DNA from: JAGDVO01 sp964590075 [NCBI: uncultured Aquificales bacterium]
Lineage (GTDB): Bacteria; Thermosulfidibacterota; Thermosulfidibacteria; Thermosulfidibacterales
Assembly (NCBI GenBank): GCA_964590075.1
Contig: CAZPXS010000002.1
Location: 133,783 to 197,782, forward strand
DNA length: 64,000 bases
Direction: 5' to 3'
Part shown: positions 48,291-59,529 of the stretch, piece by piece
Layout: the number at the start of each line of letters is the position of its first letter
Numbering within the stretch: position 1 is the first letter of the stretch
Made by a program: the position numbers and the translations under genes
The notes under the pieces: generated by a model
Told to the model about the DNA's origin: nothing
The model's input: the letters and a program-made list of their open reading frames with translations, nothing else
The model's database searches: none

Positions 48291-48586
48291 AGTTTTTGAG
48301 GGATCCTTACCAGATAATAATTAGGCCTATAATTACGGAAAAGAGCATGAGACTTAAGGAGACGGAGAACAAGTATACCTTTGAGGTTCATGTTGAGGCT
48401 ACTAAGAAGGACATAAAGGATGCTATAGAGAAGCTTTTTAACGTCAAGGTTGAAAGTGTTAATACCATAAATGTTAAGGGTAAGAGAAAAAGGATAGGTA
48501 GAAAGATAGTCAAGAAGAAGGATTGGAAGAAGGCCATAGTTAAGCTTAGGGAAGGCGATAAGATAGACTTTTTTGAGAGCATTTAG
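48287..48586 (+). CDS. rplW: 50S ribosomal protein L23
   Basis: 99 residues; tunnel-exit protein that docks trigger factor and SRP. The segments RPIITEKSM and [12 protein letters not shown] are typical. The start overlaps the rplD stop (ATGA). Confidence 0.96.
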   Translation: MKFLRDPYQIIIRPIITEKSMRLKETENKYTFEVHVEATKKDIKDAIEKLFNVKVESVNTINVKGKRKRIGRKIVKKKDWKKAIVKLREGDKIDFFESI

Positions 48587-48598
48587 GGAGGTATATAG

Positions 48599-49420
48599 AT
48601 GGGTATTAAGAAGTTTAAACCCACATCCCCTGGTATTAGGCATATGACTGTTTCTACCTTTGAAGAGATAACTAAGGATGAACCTGAGAAATCACTCACG
48701 GTACCTTTAAAGAAGCATTCGGGGAGGAACAACCAGGGTAGGATAACCGTTAGATTCAGAGGTGGTGGTCATAAGAGGCGTTATAGAATAATAGATTTCA
48801 AGAGGGATAAGTGGGGTGTACCGGGTAAGGTAGCTGCCATTGAGTATGATCCCAATAGAAGTGCCAGAATAGCGCTCATCCATTATGCTGATGGTGAGAA
48901 GCGCTATATCCTTTGGCCCGAGGGGCTAAAGGTTGGTGATACGGTTATGGCTGGCCCGGATGCGGATATAAAGGTTGGAAATGCCCTTCCCATCAAGTAT
49001 ATACCTGTGGGTACTTTTGTGCATAACGTTGAACTCATTCCCGGTAAAGGTGGTCAACTTGCAAGAAGTGCCGGTACCTACGCTCAGATTATGGCAAAAG
49101 AGGGAGATTATGCCCATGTAAGGTTACCATCGGGTGAGATAAGGTTGATCCATGTAAACTGCATGGCAACGATCGGTCAGGTTGGTAATATAGATCATGA
49201 GAACATTGTTATAGGAAAGGCCGGTAGGAACAGGTGGCTTGGTTGGAGACCACATGTTCGTGGTACTGCCATGAATCCTGTCGATCATCCCCATGGTGGT
49301 GGTGAGGGTAGGACGAAGGGTAGACATCCTAAGAGTCCATGGGGTTGGTGTACTAAGGGTATGAAGACTAGAAAGCCGAGAAAAGTATCCGATGCATTTA
49401 TAGTTCAGAGGAGAAAATAA
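48599..49420 (+). CDS. rplB: 50S ribosomal protein L2
   Basis: 273 residues. Contains [12 protein letters not shown] and the catalytic-centre-proximal block [18 protein letters not shown]. Conserved His in HPHGGG is present. Confidence 0.97.
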   Translation: MGIKKFKPTSPGIRHMTVSTFEEITKDEPEKSLTVPLKKHSGRNNQGRITVRFRGGGHKRRYRIIDFKRDKWGVPGKVAAIEYDPNRSARIALIHYADGEKRYILWPEGLKVGDTVMAGPDADIKVGNALPIKYIPVGTFVHNVELIPGKGGQLARSAGTYAQIMAKEGDYAHVRLPSGEIRLIHVNCMATIGQVGNIDHENIVIGKAGRNRWLGWRPHVRGTAMNPVDHPHGGGEGRTKGRHPKSPWGWCTKGMKTRKPRKVSDAFIVQRRK

Positions 49421-49434
49421 GGGGGTAGCTTGTT

Positions 49435-49719
49435 ATGGGACGTTCTAAGAAGAAGGGACCTTACGTTGATCCTAAGTTATTAAAGAAGGTTATGGAGCTT
49501 AACGAGAAGGGGGAAAAGAAGGTTATAAAGACCTGGAGTAGGAGATCGACCATAATACCGGAGTTTGTTGGACATACCTTTGCGGTCTATAATGGCAGGA
49601 AGTTTATACCCGTTTATGTTACCGAACTCATGATAGGGCATAAGTTGGGAGAGTTTGCACCTACCAGAACTTTCCATGGTCACGGTGATGAAAAGAAAAA
49701 GGCGAAAGTTAAGAAGTAA
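49435..49719 (+). CDS. rpsS: 30S ribosomal protein S19
   Basis: 94 residues with a Lys-rich tail ([10 protein letters not shown]). The signature [16 protein letters not shown] is present. Binds the 30S head with S13, encoded at 58717. Confidence 0.97.
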   Translation: MGRSKKKGPYVDPKLLKKVMELNEKGEKKVIKTWSRRSTIIPEFVGHTFAVYNGRKFIPVYVTELMIGHKLGEFAPTRTFHGHGDEKKKAKVKK

Positions 49720-49731
49720 AGGGGTGGAGAG

Positions 49732-50070
49732 ATGCCGGCGAGAGCTATTTTAAGATATGCTAGGATATCCCCTAGGAAAGCTAGAGTTGTTGCTGATCTT
49801 ATAAGGGGTAAGAGTGTGGATGAGGCCTTTACCATTCTTAAGTTTACTCCGAAGAGGGCTGCAAGGATAATAGAGAAGTTGTTAAAGAGTGCGGTAAGTA
49901 ACGCGGAAAGATCGCCCGATATAGTGGATGTTGATGCCCTTTATATCAAGACGATATACGTTAATGAGGGACCTACCCTCAAAAGGATAAGGCCGAGGGC
50001 TATGGGTAGGGCTTATCTTATAAGGAAGAGAACTAGTCATATTCATATAGAGTTAGATGAAAGAAGGTAG
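49732..50070 (+). CDS. rplV: 50S ribosomal protein L22
   Basis: 112 residues. The hairpin loop containing GPTLKRIRPRAMGRA reaches into the exit tunnel. Begins ARAILRYARISPRKAR. Confidence 0.97.
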   Translation: MPARAILRYARISPRKARVVADLIRGKSVDEAFTILKFTPKRAARIIEKLLKSAVSNAERSPDIVDVDALYIKTIYVNEGPTLKRIRPRAMGRAYLIRKRTSHIHIELDERR

Positions 50071-50082
50071 AGGGAGGATACT

Positions 50083-50769
50083 GTGGGGCAGAAAGTACAT
50101 CCCATAGGGTTTAGGCTTGGAATAACAAAGGATTGGCTATCTAAGTGGTATGCGGACAAAGATTATGCGAAAAAATTACACGAGGATCTCAGGATAAGGA
50201 ATCTGATCAAGAAGAAGTTCTACCACGCTGGTATATCCAAGGTTATAATAGAGAGGCAGGGCGTTAAGGGTGTGGGTAGCGATAAGGTAAGGGTAACGAT
50301 ATATACCGCGAGACCCGGCTTGGTTATAGGTAGAAAGGGTGCGGAGATAGAAAAGCTAAAAGAAGAGTTAGCTTCATTTGTAAGTGGCCAGCTGGTTATA
50401 GATGTCAAGGAGGTTCCTGTACCGGAGCTTGATGCTCAGCTAGTTGCTGAGAGCATAGCTATGCAGATAGAGAGAAGGGTATCTCACAGGCGTACTATGA
50501 AGAGAGCTATAAACGCTGCTTTTAGGTATGGGGCAAAGGGTATCAGGGTTGAGTGTTCCGGTAGGCTTGGTGGAGTGGATATGGCTAGGACAGAATGGTA
50601 TAGGGAAGGTAGACTACCTTTACAAACTCTCCGTGCCGATATAGATTATGGTTTTGCCGAGGCAATAACCAAGTATGGAGTTATTGGTGTAAAGGTCTGG
50701 ATATTCAAGGGTGAAATAATAGAGGATAAGAGAAAGAAGACGGAGGAAGGTAGCAATGTTAGCGCCTAA
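50083..50769 (+). CDS. rpsC: 30S ribosomal protein S3
   Basis: 228 residues from GTG 50083 (AGAGGGAGG upstream). [13 protein letters not shown] start and a KH domain with [12 protein letters not shown]. Overlaps rplP by 14 nt. Confidence 0.97.
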   Translation: MGQKVHPIGFRLGITKDWLSKWYADKDYAKKLHEDLRIRNLIKKKFYHAGISKVIIERQGVKGVGSDKVRVTIYTARPGLVIGRKGAEIEKLKEELASFVSGQLVIDVKEVPVPELDAQLVAESIAMQIERRVSHRRTMKRAINAAFRYGAKGIRVECSGRLGGVDMARTEWYREGRLPLQTLRADIDYGFAEAITKYGVIGVKVWIFKGEIIEDKRKKTEEGSNVSA

Positions 50770-51166
50770 GAAGGTTAAATGGAGAAAACAGCAAAGAGGA
50801 AGAATGAGTGGTATCGCATCGAGAGGATGTGATGTTGAATTCGGTGATTATGGTTTGAAGGCACTTGAACCTGCCTGGATTACTGCTAGTCAGATTGAGG
50901 CTGCAAGAGTAGCGATGGCAAGACATATGAAGAGAACCGGAAAGATATGGATTAGGATATTCCCGGATAAACCTGTCACTAAGAAACCGGCTGAGACAAG
51001 AATGGGGAAAGGTAAAGGTTCTCCTGAGTACTGGGTTGCCGTTGTAAAGCCTGGGAAGATTCTATTCGAGATTGGTGGAGTGTCTAGAGAGGTTGCTGAG
51101 GAAGCTTTCAGGCTAGCGTCCTATAAGTTACCTATAAAGACCAAAGTTGTCGCTAGAGGAGAATAG
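50756..51166 (+). CDS. rplP: 50S ribosomal protein L16
   Basis: 136 residues beginning [16 protein letters not shown]. Binds near the A site. [19 protein letters not shown] is the conserved loop. Confidence 0.97.
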   Translation: MLAPKKVKWRKQQRGRMSGIASRGCDVEFGDYGLKALEPAWITASQIEAARVAMARHMKRTGKIWIRIFPDKPVTKKPAETRMGKGKGSPEYWVAVVKPGKILFEIGGVSREVAEEAFRLASYKLPIKTKVVARGE

Positions 51167-51179
51167 AGGGGTGGGAGCT

Positions 51180-51380
51180 ATGTTGAAGCCTGCTGAACTT
51201 AGGAAGATGACTATAGAGGAGTTGAGGAAGAAGGAGAGGGAACTCAGGAAGGAGCTGATGGAGCTTAGGTTTTTCAAATCTATAGGAAAACTTGACAATC
51301 CTGCTCGCTATAGGCAATTAAAGAGGGATATTGCAAGGATCCTTACGATAATAAGGGAAAAAGAGTTAGGGATAAGGTAG
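51180..51380 (+). CDS. rpmC: 50S ribosomal protein L29
   Basis: 66 residues from ATG 51180 (GAGGGGTGGGAG upstream); an in-frame GTG at 51147 lies inside rplP. A two-helix hairpin protein at the tunnel exit next to L23. Confidence 0.95.
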   Translation: MLKPAELRKMTIEELRKKERELRKELMELRFFKSIGKLDNPARYRQLKRDIARILTIIREKELGIR

Positions 51381-51389
51381 GGGTGAGTT

Positions 51390-51674
51390 ATGAAGGGTAG
51401 GAGAAAGGTTTTTGTAGGTGAGGTAGTAAGTGATAAGATGGATAAGACGGTTGTAGTAAGGGTGGAGAGGATGTTGAGGCATCCCCTCTATGGAAAGGTT
51501 GTGAGAAAATATAAGAAGTTTTATGCCCATGATGAGAACAACGCCTGTAAAGTTGGCGATGTTGTAAAGATCGTTGAGACAAGGCCTCTTAGTAAATTGA
51601 AAAGGTGGGTTGTAGTAGAGATACTCGAGAGAAAGGGGAGTGAAGGCCATGATACAGCCAACAACAATAGTTGA
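51390..51674 (+). CDS. rpsQ: 30S ribosomal protein S17
   Basis: 94 residues, OB fold. [20 protein letters not shown] is the family start, and RPLSKLKRW the family end. Overlaps rplN by 26 nt. Confidence 0.96.
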   Translation: MKGRRKVFVGEVVSDKMDKTVVVRVERMLRHPLYGKVVRKYKKFYAHDENNACKVGDVVKIVETRPLSKLKRWVVVEILERKGSEGHDTANNNS

Positions 51675-52017
51675 GGTTGCTGATAATTCAGGTGCTAAAA
51701 AGGCGATGTGTATAAGAGTGCTTGGAGGATCCAATAAAAGATATGCTAGGCTTGGAGATGTTATTGTTGTTGCCATAAAAGAAGCTTTGCCGGATGGTCG
51801 TGTAAAGAAGGGAGAGGTTCATAGGGCGGTTGTTGTAAGGACGGTAAAGGAGCAGAGGAGACCTGATGGTAGCTATGTGAAGTTCGACAGGAATTCTGTA
51901 GTTCTTATAAAGCCAAACGGTGATCCCATCGGAACCAGAATATTCGGTCCTATAGCGAGAGAGGTAAGAAGGGCCGGTTTTACTCGAATCGTTTCCTTAG
52001 CACCTGAGGTTGTGTGA
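51649..52017 (+). CDS. rplN: 50S ribosomal protein L14
   Basis: 122 residues from ATG 51649, exactly the usual length. [18 protein letters not shown] start. It contacts the 30S subunit in bridge B8. Confidence 0.97.
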   Translation: MIQPTTIVEVADNSGAKKAMCIRVLGGSNKRYARLGDVIVVAIKEALPDGRVKKGEVHRAVVVRTVKEQRRPDGSYVKFDRNSVVLIKPNGDPIGTRIFGPIAREVRRAGFTRIVSLAPEVV

Positions 52018-52026
52018 GGTGAGGGG

Positions 52027-52344
52027 ATGGCTGCTAAGATAAAGAGGGACGATTTTGTCTTGGTGATAAGTGGTAAGGATAGGGGTAAGAGGGGTAAGGT
52101 TATCAGGGTAATTCCCAAGGAGTCCAGAGTTGTGGTTGAGGGTGTGAATATAGTTAAGAAACATCAAAAACCAACACCTACGAGACCTGGTGGTATAGTA
52201 GAGATGCCCGCTCCCATTCATATATCCAACGTTATGCTTGTCTGCCCACGCTGTAACAGGCCTACGAGAGTTGGTTTTACCTTCCTCGAGGATGGGAGAA
52301 AGGTAAGGGTTTGTAAGAAATGCAAAGAAAACATAGATAAATAA
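52027..52344 (+). CDS. rplX: 50S ribosomal protein L24, zinc-ribbon form
   Basis: 105 residues. The KOW motif ([13 protein letters not shown]) is N-terminal. The C-terminal part carries CPRC and CKKC pairs, a zinc-binding form not found in E. coli L24. Confidence 0.96.
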   Translation: MAAKIKRDDFVLVISGKDRGKRGKVIRVIPKESRVVVEGVNIVKKHQKPTPTRPGGIVEMPAPIHISNVMLVCPRCNRPTRVGFTFLEDGRKVRVCKKCKENIDK

Positions 52345-52360
52345 GGAAGGAGAGGCGGGT

Positions 52361-52909
52361 ATGGTACCTCGTCTAAAGGAAAAGTATCTTAAGGAAGTTG
52401 TTCCTCAGTTGATGCGTGAGTTTGGTTATAAGAATATCATGGAAGTTCCAAGGATCGAGAAGATAGTTTTAAATATGGGTTTGGGCGAAGCTACGCAGAA
52501 TCCCAAAGTTATAGACCATGCTATGGAACAACTGGCAGCTATTAGTGGACAGAGACCTTCGATAAGGAGAGCTAAGAAATCCATAGCCCAGTTCAAGTTA
52601 AGGAAAGGGATGCCGATAGGCGTTTCCGTTACCCTCAGGAAGAATAGGATGTGGGAGTTCCTCGATAGGTTGATATCCATAGCTCTACCAAGGGTTAGGG
52701 ATTTTAAGGGTATATCTACCAAGTCCTTCGATGGAAGGGGTAATTATACCTTGGGTTTGACGGAGCAGATTATATTTCCTGAGATAAATTATGATACGGT
52801 CGATAAAGTTAGGGGATTGTCGGTTACCATAGTCACAACAGCGGAAACAGATGAGGAGGCTTTTGCTCTGTTATCCAAGTTAGGTATGCCATTTAGAAGG
52901 AGGGGTTAG
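52361..52909 (+). CDS. rplE: 50S ribosomal protein L5
   Basis: 182 residues. Binds 5S r[15 protein letters not shown] and [19 protein letters not shown] are the signatures. Confidence 0.97.
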   Translation: MVPRLKEKYLKEVVPQLMREFGYKNIMEVPRIEKIVLNMGLGEATQNPKVIDHAMEQLAAISGQRPSIRRAKKSIAQFKLRKGMPIGVSVTLRKNRMWEFLDRLISIALPRVRDFKGISTKSFDGRGNYTLGLTEQIIFPEINYDTVDKVRGLSVTIVTTAETDEEAFALLSKLGMPFRRRG

Positions 52910-52911
52910 TC

Positions 52912-53097
52912 GTGGCAAGAAAATGTAAAATGGAGAAGATGAAGAAACCACCTAAGTTTAAAGTAAGGTGGAGGAATCGCTGTCCTCTGTGTGGGAGAGC
53001 AAGGGGTTACTTGAGAAAGTTCAACATGTGTAGAATATGTTTTAGGAAACTTGCCCTTTCCGGTCAGATTCCTGGTGTTAGAAAGGCAAGTTGGTGA
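52912..53097 (+). CDS. rpsN: 30S ribosomal protein S14, type Z
   Basis: 61 residues from GTG 52912. The short zinc form with CPLC and CRIC pairs. Two nucleotides separate it from the rplE stop. Confidence 0.96.
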   Translation: MARKCKMEKMKKPPKFKVRWRNRCPLCGRARGYLRKFNMCRICFRKLALSGQIPGVRKASW

Positions 53098-53108
53098 GAG
53101 GTGTTGTC

Positions 53109-53504
53109 ATGGGGATGACGGATCCTATTGCCGATGCTCTCACAAGGATAAGGAATGCTCTTATGGCTGGAAAGGCTGAGGTATCTTTCCCAGCCAATCG
53201 TCTTCTTAAGGAGATCGTAAGGATACTAAAGGAAGAAGGGTATATAGAGGATTATACCATCGATTCAAGTGGTGTTCAGGATGTTATTACCGTAAAGCTT
53301 AAGTACTATAAGGGTGAAAGTGTTATAAGGAGTATAAGAAGGATAAGTAAACCGGGCCGTAGGATATACGTGGGTAAGAGGAATCTTCCTAAGGTGATAG
53401 GTGGTTTAGGTATAGCAATAATAAGTACCTCTCAGGGTGTTATGACCGATAGGGAAGCACGGGCAAGGGGAATAGGTGGAGAATATATCTGTGAAGTGTG
53501 GTAA
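53109..53504 (+). CDS. rpsH: 30S ribosomal protein S8
   Basis: 131 residues from ATG 53109 (GAGAGGTG upstream); an in-frame GTG at 53091 lies in rpsN. In E. coli S8 represses the spc genes by binding the rplX-rplE region. The C-terminal ends with GEYICEVW. Confidence 0.96.
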   Translation: MGMTDPIADALTRIRNALMAGKAEVSFPANRLLKEIVRILKEEGYIEDYTIDSSGVQDVITVKLKYYKGESVIRSIRRISKPGRRIYVGKRNLPKVIGGLGIAIISTSQGVMTDREARARGIGGEYICEVW

Positions 53505-53516
53505 GGGGAGGAAAAA

Positions 53517-54068
53517 ATGTCTCGAATAGGAAGGTTGCCTATACAAATTCCAAATGGTGTTGAAGTTACCGTTGATGGTAACAGAGTAACGGTAAAGGGA
53601 CCACTTGGTACCCTCTCTAGGGAGTTTCACCCTAGAATGAGGATAATTAAAGAGGATAACGTGATAAGGGTTGAAAGAATATCGGATGGTAAGTTGGATA
53701 AGTCTCTACATGGTCTTACAAGAACTCTTATAAACAACATGATAATTGGAGTTACCCAGGGTTATTCTAAGGTTCTTGATATAGTAGGAGTTGGATACAG
53801 AGCTGAGGTTAAGGGTGATAAACTCATCCTAAACGTTGGTTTTAGCCATCCGGTTGAGTATAAGATTCCCGAAGGTATAAAGATCGAGTGTCCCATAGCT
53901 ACAAGGGTGGTTGTGACAGGGATAGATAAGGAGAAGGTGGGTCAGGTTGCAGCTGAGATTAGAGCTATAAAACCACCCGAACCTTACAAGGGTAAAGGTA
54001 TAAGGTACGCGGATGAAGAGGTTAGAAGAAAGGCTGGAAAAGCTGGAAAAGCTGGTAAGAAGAAGTAG
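53517..54068 (+). CDS. rplF: 50S ribosomal protein L6
   Basis: 183 residues with a repeated [11 protein letters not shown] tail, which is encoded by nearly identical GCTGGAAAA units. [11 protein letters not shown] is the conserved C-terminal block. Confidence 0.97.
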   Translation: MSRIGRLPIQIPNGVEVTVDGNRVTVKGPLGTLSREFHPRMRIIKEDNVIRVERISDGKLDKSLHGLTRTLINNMIIGVTQGYSKVLDIVGVGYRAEVKGDKLILNVGFSHPVEYKIPEGIKIECPIATRVVVTGIDKEKVGQVAAEIRAIKPPEPYKGKGIRYADEEVRRKAGKAGKAGKKK

Positions 54069-54079
54069 GGGGTATTGCC

Positions 54080-54442
54080 GTGGCAAAGATAGGTAAAGTT
54101 GAGAGGAGAAAGAGGAGACATCTTAGGATAAGGAAGAAGATATTTGGTACTCCGGAAAGGCCGAGGCTGGTTGTATATAGGAGCCTCAAACACATATACG
54201 CACAGATAATAGATGATACCATAGGTCATACGCTCGTTTCAGCTAGTAGCCTTGATAAGGAGTTCCCCAAGGATAAAAGGGGTAGTAACAAGGAAGGTGC
54301 AAGGATCGTTGGAGAAATGATAGCTAAGAGGGCCCTGGAGAAGGGTATTAAAAGAGTCGTTTTTGATAGAGGTGGTTATAAGTATCATGGTAGGGTTAAA
54401 GAACTCGCGGAAGCAGCAAGAGAAGCCGGTTTAGAGTTTTAG
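54080..54442 (+). CDS. rplR: 50S ribosomal protein L18
   Basis: 120 residues from GTG 54080. 5S rRNA-binding; [18 protein letters not shown] and [15 protein letters not shown] end ([16 protein letters not shown]). Confidence 0.96.
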   Translation: MAKIGKVERRKRRHLRIRKKIFGTPERPRLVVYRSLKHIYAQIIDDTIGHTLVSASSLDKEFPKDKRGSNKEGARIVGEMIAKRALEKGIKRVVFDRGGYKYHGRVKELAEAAREAGLEF

Positions 54443-54454
54443 AGGGGGGAAGGG

Positions 54455-54979
54455 ATGAACATTAAGCTGAGAAAACTGGAGAGGGTTTCGCCAAAGGGAT
54501 TGGAGCTGATAGACAGGGTCGTCTTTATAAATAGGGTTACAAAGGTGGTAAAGGGTGGTAGAGTTTTCAAGTTTTCCGCCCTCGTTGTGGTTGGTGATGG
54601 CAACGGAGTGGTAGGTTACGGTATGGGTAAGGCCAAGGAAGTTCCGGATGCTATAAGAAAAGCTATAGAGCAGGCTAAGAAAAATCTCGTTAGGATACCT
54701 ATTTCTAAGAATACGATTCCCCATGAGGTTGAGGCTAAGTTCTGTACCAGTAGAGTCTTACTTAAACCAGCGGCTCCAGGTACTGGAGTTATAGCTAGTG
54801 GTCCTATTCGTGCCATAATGGACTGTGCGGGTATAAAGGATGTTCTCTCTAAAAACCTGGGATCCAGTAACCCTATTAATGTGGTTAAGGCTACCTTTAA
54901 GGCTTTAAGTATGCTCAGGACTATAGATGAGATAGCGGAAAGTAGAGGTAAACAGATCAAGGATCTTATCGGTAAGTAG
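54455..54979 (+). CDS. rpsE: 30S ribosomal protein S5
   Basis: 174 residues. [20 protein letters not shown] is the S5 signature. Involved in mRNA unwinding and decoding fidelity with S4 and S12. Confidence 0.97.
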   Translation: MNIKLRKLERVSPKGLELIDRVVFINRVTKVVKGGRVFKFSALVVVGDGNGVVGYGMGKAKEVPDAIRKAIEQAKKNLVRIPISKNTIPHEVEAKFCTSRVLLKPAAPGTGVIASGPIRAIMDCAGIKDVLSKNLGSSNPINVVKATFKALSMLRTIDEIAESRGKQIKDLIGK

Positions 54980-54990
54980 GAGGTTGTTCT

Positions 54991-55188
54991 ATGAAGAAGG
55001 TGGAGATCATCTTAAAAAGGGGATTGGCCGGTTGGTCGGAGAGGGATAAAGCTACGGTGAGAAGTTTGGGTTTAAGGAAACCGGGTGATAGAGTTGTAAG
55101 GAATCTTGATAATGTTACGTTGGGTATGATAAGAAGGGTGGCTCATCTTGTTGAGGTTAGAGAGATAGAGGAGGTAAGTGAACAATGA
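54991..55188 (+). CDS. rpmD: 50S ribosomal protein L30
   Basis: 65 residues. The [12 protein letters not shown] motif is typical. It overlaps rplO by 4 nt. L30 is missing in several bacterial phyla, so its presence is informative for placement. Confidence 0.95.
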   Translation: MKKVEIILKRGLAGWSERDKATVRSLGLRKPGDRVVRNLDNVTLGMIRRVAHLVEVREIEEVSEQ

Positions 55189-55634
55189 GGTTGAACGATC
55201 TTTCACCCAATCCTGGGGCAAAGAAGAGAAGAAAGAGAGTTGGTAGGGGTCCCGGTTCCGGTCACGGTAAGACCTCCTGTAGAGGGCATAAGGGTCAGAA
55301 TGCAAGGACAGGTGGTGGTGTTCCCGCATGGTTTGAAGGTGGTCAGACTCCTTTACACAGAAGGGTTCCAAAGAGAGGTTTTAAAAATCCGAATGCAAAG
55401 GTATACACAGAGGTTAACGTTGGTGTATTAGAGATGTATTTTGAAAGTGGTGAAAAAGTTACCCCAGAGATACTCAAGGAGAGGGGTGTGATAAGTAAAA
55501 TAGAGAAGGATGGTGTTAAGATACTCGGTGATGGAGAGTTGACGAAATCGCTAGAGGTTTATGCGAATGCCTTTAGTAAGAGTGCAAGAGAGAAGATAGA
55601 GAAGGCTGGAGGTAGAGCGGAGGTTATAGGTTGA
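55185..55634 (+). CDS. rplO: 50S ribosomal protein L15
   Basis: 149 residues. [18 protein letters not shown] is the Gly/Lys-rich N-terminal block. Its stop overlaps the secY start (TTGA). Confidence 0.96.
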   Translation: MRLNDLSPNPGAKKRRKRVGRGPGSGHGKTSCRGHKGQNARTGGGVPAWFEGGQTPLHRRVPKRGFKNPNAKVYTEVNVGVLEMYFESGEKVTPEILKERGVISKIEKDGVKILGDGELTKSLEVYANAFSKSAREKIEKAGGRAEVIG

Positions 55635-56923
55635 ATCCAGCTGAGAATATTCTAAAAATACCTGAGTTAAGGAATCGTATACTTTTTACTTTTTTTATGC
55701 TAGCTGTTTTCAGATTGGGGGCTCATATACCCGTTCCTGGTATCAATGCGGTTGCGCTTGAGGAGTTCTTTGAGAAGGCAAGTGGAACTATCTTTGGTTT
55801 TTTTGATCTCTTCTCCGGTGGTGCCTTTAGTAGGCTAACCATTTTTGCTCTTGGTGTTATGCCCTATATATCAGCTAGTATCATTATGGATCTTCTTTCC
55901 GTTGTGATTCCCAAGCTTGCCCAGTTAAAGAAAGAGGGGGAAAGGGGAAGAGCTGAGATAATAAGTTACGCAAGATACGGAACCGTACTTATATCGGCCA
56001 TACAGGCCCTTGGTCTTGCGATCGGTATGGAGTCTCTTAGAAGTCCTTCGGGTATGAGTATAGTTATCTATCCGGGTCCTCTTTTCGTATTTACCACCGT
56101 TATAACCATGGTGGCCGGTACTATGTTGCTGATGTGGATAGGTGAACAGATAAACGAGAGGGGGATCGGTAATGGTATAAGTCTCATAATATTCGCAGGT
56201 ATAGTCGCTCGTATACCCAGTGGTTTTACAACTATGATTAACCTATTGAGAACAGGTGAGTTGGATTTCTTAAAGGCTCTTTTCATAGTTTTGATAATGG
56301 TATTGGTCATAGCCTTCATAGTGTACATGGAGTTAGCTCATAGAAGGATAACCATAAATTATCCAAAGAGGATGGTGAGAGGAAAACTCTACGGTGGTAC
56401 GAGTAGTTACCTACCTATAAAGCTCAATATCTCTGGAGTTATTCCTCCGATTTTTGCTTCATCTCTGCTGGCTTTTCCGGTTACAGTTGCAAGGTTTGTA
56501 CAAACTCCTTTATCTAAGACCATATTACAGTATTTTTCCTTTGAGAGTCCTATATATTTACTTTTTTATGCTATACTGATCATCTTTTTTGCCTTCTTCT
56601 ACACCTCCATAATTTTCAATCCCCAGGATGTTGCTGAAAACCTGAGGAAGTACGGTGGTTTTATTCCTGGTATAAGGCCTGGACAGAAGACAGCTGAATA
56701 CATAGACAGAATCGTTTCAAGATTGACTCTGATAGGCTCACTCTATCTCGCTCTTATATGCGTTTTACCTTCGATTTTTATACACTATCTACATGTTCCT
56801 TTCTACTTTGGTGGTACTTCTCTTTTGATAGTTGTTGGAGTTGCCATGGATATGATGAGGCAACTCGAATCTTTCGTTATAATGAGTCAGTACGAATCTA
56901 TACTTAAGAGAGCAAAGTTTTAG
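55631..56923 (+). CDS. secY: Preprotein translocase subunit SecY
   Basis: 430 residues from TTG 55631, overlapping the rplO stop by 4 nt; no better start is nearby. Ten hydrophobic segments. [11 protein letters not shown] plug region and the [11 protein letters not shown] cytosolic loop are typical. It forms the protein-conducting channel with SecE. Confidence 0.96.
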   Translation: MNPAENILKIPELRNRILFTFFMLAVFRLGAHIPVPGINAVALEEFFEKASGTIFGFFDLFSGGAFSRLTIFALGVMPYISASIIMDLLSVVIPKLAQLKKEGERGRAEIISYARYGTVLISAIQALGLAIGMESLRSPSGMSIVIYPGPLFVFTTVITMVAGTMLLMWIGEQINERGIGNGISLIIFAGIVARIPSGFTTMINLLRTGELDFLKALFIVLIMVLVIAFIVYMELAHRRITINYPKRMVRGKLYGGTSSYLPIKLNISGVIPPIFASSLLAFPVTVARFVQTPLSKTILQYFSFESPIYLLFYAILIIFFAFFYTSIIFNPQDVAENLRKYGGFIPGIRPGQKTAEYIDRIVSRLTLIGSLYLALICVLPSIFIHYLHVPFYFGGTSLLIVVGVAMDMMRQLESFVIMSQYESILKRAKF

Positions 56924-56932
56924 GAGGGGGCC

Positions 56933-57580
56933 ATGCGGATAATAATGCTTGGAGCACCGGGGGCTGGTAAGGGTACACAGGCGTCGAGAATATCCGAGAG
57001 ATACGGAATCCCTCAGATCTCTACAGGTGATATTTTAAGGAGTGCTGTTAGAGAGGGGACGGAACTTGGTAAAAAGGCCAAGGAATACATGGATAGAGGT
57101 GAATTGGTTCCCGATGAGATCGTTATAGGTATAGTTAGGGAGAGGATAGTACAGGATGATCGTAAGAAAGGTTTTATACTGGATGGTTTTCCAAGAACTG
57201 TAGTTCAGGCTGAAGCTCTCGATAGGATGTTGGAAGAACTTGGCTTATCGATAGATTACGTTATAAATATCGATGTACCCGAAGAGGAGATAGTTAAGAG
57301 ACTGACTGGTAGAAGGACCTGTAGGAACTGTCAGGCTATGTATCATGTTATCTTTAATCCACCTAAGAAGGATAATGTATGCGATAAATGTGGCGGTGAA
57401 CTTTACCAGAGGGACGACGATAAAGAAGAGACTATAAGGGCAAGGTTAGAGGTCTATAAGAGACAGACCGCCCCTCTTATTGATTATTACTCGAGGAAGG
57501 GTAAACTCGTTAACATAGATGGGACCAAGGGTATCGACGAGATATTCGAAGAGATTGTGAAGGTATTAGAGAAAAAGTGA
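56933..57580 (+). CDS. adk: Adenylate kinase, zinc LID form
   Basis: 215 residues. P-loop GAPGAGKGTQAS (about 7-18). The LID carries four Cys (CRNC and CDKC), the zinc-stabilised form. It equilibrates ATP, ADP and AMP. Sits between secY and map as in many bacteria, with the stop overlapping the map start. Confidence 0.97.
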   Translation: MRIIMLGAPGAGKGTQASRISERYGIPQISTGDILRSAVREGTELGKKAKEYMDRGELVPDEIVIGIVRERIVQDDRKKGFILDGFPRTVVQAEALDRMLEELGLSIDYVINIDVPEEEIVKRLTGRRTCRNCQAMYHVIFNPPKKDNVCDKCGGELYQRDDDKEETIRARLEVYKRQTAPLIDYYSRKGKLVNIDGTKGIDEIFEEIVKVLEKK

Positions 57581-58353
57581 TTATAATAAAGACGGAAAAA
57601 GAGATTGACTTGATTAAGGAAGGTGGGTATATTTTGGCTTTTGTTTTGAGGAGTTTGAAGGATTTTATAAGGCCGGGGATAACGACTTGGGCTATAAATA
57701 AGAAAGTTGAAGAGATGATTAGGGAAAAGGGTGCGAAACCAGCCTTTAAAGGGTATAGACCGAGGTTTGCGAGTAGTCCTTACAGGTTTGCGAGTTGTGT
57801 ATCCATTAACGATGAGGTTGTGCACGGCTTACCATCTAAGAGAAGGGTGTTAAAAGAAGGGGATATAGTAAGTGTGGATGTCGGGGTTTTGTATAAAGGT
57901 TACTACAGTGATGCAGCCTGCACCTATCCTGTTGGAGAGGTCGATGAAAAGGTGAAATTACTACTTGAAGTTACAAAACGGGCGTTATATAAAGGTATTG
58001 AAAAGGCAGTCTGTGGTAATAGGATAGGCGATATATCCTATAGTATAGGTAGTTATGTTAAGAGTTATGGGTTTAGTCCGGTGAAGGATTACTGTGGTCA
58101 CGGGGTTGGTAGGTTTTTGCACGAGGATCCTTCTATCCCTAATGATGGGGAGCCGGGTAGGGGTGAGATTATTGAGGAAGGTATGGTTTTAGCGATTGAA
58201 CCGATGGTCTCCATGGGTAGTGGTGAGGTGAGGATAAAGAGTGATGGGTGGACTGCTGTTACTGTTGATGGGAGCTACTCCGCTCACTTTGAGCATACCG
58301 TTGCAGTTACCAGCAATGGTCCAGTGATACTTACTCCCTGGGATGATGAGTGA
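57577..58353 (+). CDS. map: Methionine aminopeptidase type I
   Basis: 258 residues from GTG 57577. Metal ligands are in SVDVGV (Asp), YYSDAAC (Asp), [13 protein letters not shown] (His), AIEP (Glu) and FEHTVAV (Glu). Removes initiator Met cotranslationally. Overlaps adk by 4 nt; infA starts on its stop codon. Confidence 0.96.
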   Translation: MIIIKTEKEIDLIKEGGYILAFVLRSLKDFIRPGITTWAINKKVEEMIREKGAKPAFKGYRPRFASSPYRFASCVSINDEVVHGLPSKRRVLKEGDIVSVDVGVLYKGYYSDAACTYPVGEVDEKVKLLLEVTKRALYKGIEKAVCGNRIGDISYSIGSYVKSYGFSPVKDYCGHGVGRFLHEDPSIPNDGEPGRGEIIEEGMVLAIEPMVSMGSGEVRIKSDGWTAVTVDGSYSAHFEHTVAVTSNGPVILTPWDDE

Positions 58354-58571
58354 TGGCTAAAAAACCTCAGACTATAGAAATGGTAGGTACTATAATAGAG
58401 GCCTTACCCAATGCTATGTTTAGGGTTGAGTTGGAAAATGGTATGAAGATACTTGCCCATGTCTCCGGCAAGATAAGGATGAACTTTATAAGGATACTTC
58501 CTGGCGATAAGGTTAAAGTTGAGATTTCACCCTATGATCCCACGAGGGGTAGGATAATTTATAGATTGTAG
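58353..58571 (+). CDS. infA: Translation initiation factor IF-1
   Basis: 72 residues from ATG 58353, the standard length, sharing TGATG with map. OB fold; [14 protein letters not shown] and [10 protein letters not shown] are conserved. Confidence 0.96.
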   Translation: MAKKPQTIEMVGTIIEALPNAMFRVELENGMKILAHVSGKIRMNFIRILPGDKVKVEISPYDPTRGRIIYRL

Positions 58572-58587
58572 TTAAGGAGGTATATTG

Positions 58588-58701
58588 ATGAAGGTAAGAG
58601 CATCGGTTAAGAAGAGGTGTGCTCATTGTAAGATCATAAGGAGGAAGGGTGTGGTAAGGGTTATTTGTAAGGATCCAAAACACAAACAGAGACAGGGTTG
58701 A
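58588..58701 (+). CDS. rpmJ: 50S ribosomal protein L36
   Basis: 37 residues, [11 protein letters not shown] start. C11, C14, C27 and a His (KH) give the zinc-binding form. AAGGAGG precedes the ATG. 15 nt before rpsM. Confidence 0.95.
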   Translation: MKVRASVKKRCAHCKIIRRKGVVRVICKDPKHKQRQG

Positions 58702-58716
58702 TAGGAGGTTGCTGTA

Positions 58717-59103
58717 ATGGCCCGTATTGCCGGAGTTGATTTACCAAAGGACAAGAGGGTAGAGATAGCTTTAACCTATATTTTTGGTATCGGGAGATCC
58801 TCGTCCAAAAAGATACTTGAGAAGGCTGGAGTTGACCCGAACAAGAGGGTAAAGGATCTAACTCCTGAGGAGATAAGTAGGATAAGGGAAATAATAGATA
58901 AGGAGTATAAGGTTGAGGGTGAGCTGAGAAAAGAGATCGCTATGAATATCAAGCGTCTAATCGATATCGGTTGTTATAGAGGTTTAAGGCATCTTGCGGG
59001 TCTACCTGTTAGAGGTCAGAGAACACGTACCAACGCGAGAACTAGGAAGGGTCCGAGGAAGACCGTACCTGGTAGAGGAAAGAAAAGAGGAGCTAAAAAG
59101 TAA
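58717..59103 (+). CDS. rpsM: 30S ribosomal protein S13
   Basis: 128 residues. [17 protein letters not shown] start, Lys/Arg-rich tail ([13 protein letters not shown]). Contacts S19 and the P-site tRNA. Confidence 0.97.
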   Translation: MARIAGVDLPKDKRVEIALTYIFGIGRSSSKKILEKAGVDPNKRVKDLTPEEISRIREIIDKEYKVEGELRKEIAMNIKRLIDIGCYRGLRHLAGLPVRGQRTRTNARTRKGPRKTVPGRGKKRGAKK

Positions 59104-59121
59104 TTTAGGGGGAGTTAGGAT

Positions 59122-59517
59122 ATGGCGAGGAGAAGAAGGACTCAGGGTAAGAAAAAGGAGAAAAAGATCGTACCAAACGGGATTGCCCATATACAGGCTA
59201 CCTTTAATAACACTATCGTTACTATTACAGATCCTAACGGCAATACTCTCTGTTGGGATAGTGCAGGTACAGTTGGTTTTAAGGGAACGAGAAAAAGTAC
59301 TCCATATGCCGCTCAGTTAGCGGCACAGTCTGCGGCTAAAAAGGCGATTGAACAGTATGGAATGAGGAATGTGGAGGTCTATGTTAAGGGTCCTGGTCCT
59401 GGTAGGGAGGCGGCTATAAGGTCTCTCGCCACTGCCGGTCTGAACATAACTCTGATTAAAGATGTAACTCCTATTCCTCATGATGGTTGTAGACCACCAA
59501 GAAGAAGAAGGGTCTAA
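59122..59517 (+). CDS. rpsK: 30S ribosomal protein S11
   Basis: 131 residues. [15 protein letters not shown] and the C-terminal [13 protein letters not shown] are signatures. Platform protein of the 30S. Confidence 0.97.
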   Translation: MARRRRTQGKKKEKKIVPNGIAHIQATFNNTIVTITDPNGNTLCWDSAGTVGFKGTRKSTPYAAQLAAQSAAKKAIEQYGMRNVEVYVKGPGPGREAAIRSLATAGLNITLIKDVTPIPHDGCRPPRRRRV

Positions 59518-59529
59518 GGAGGTGAGAAG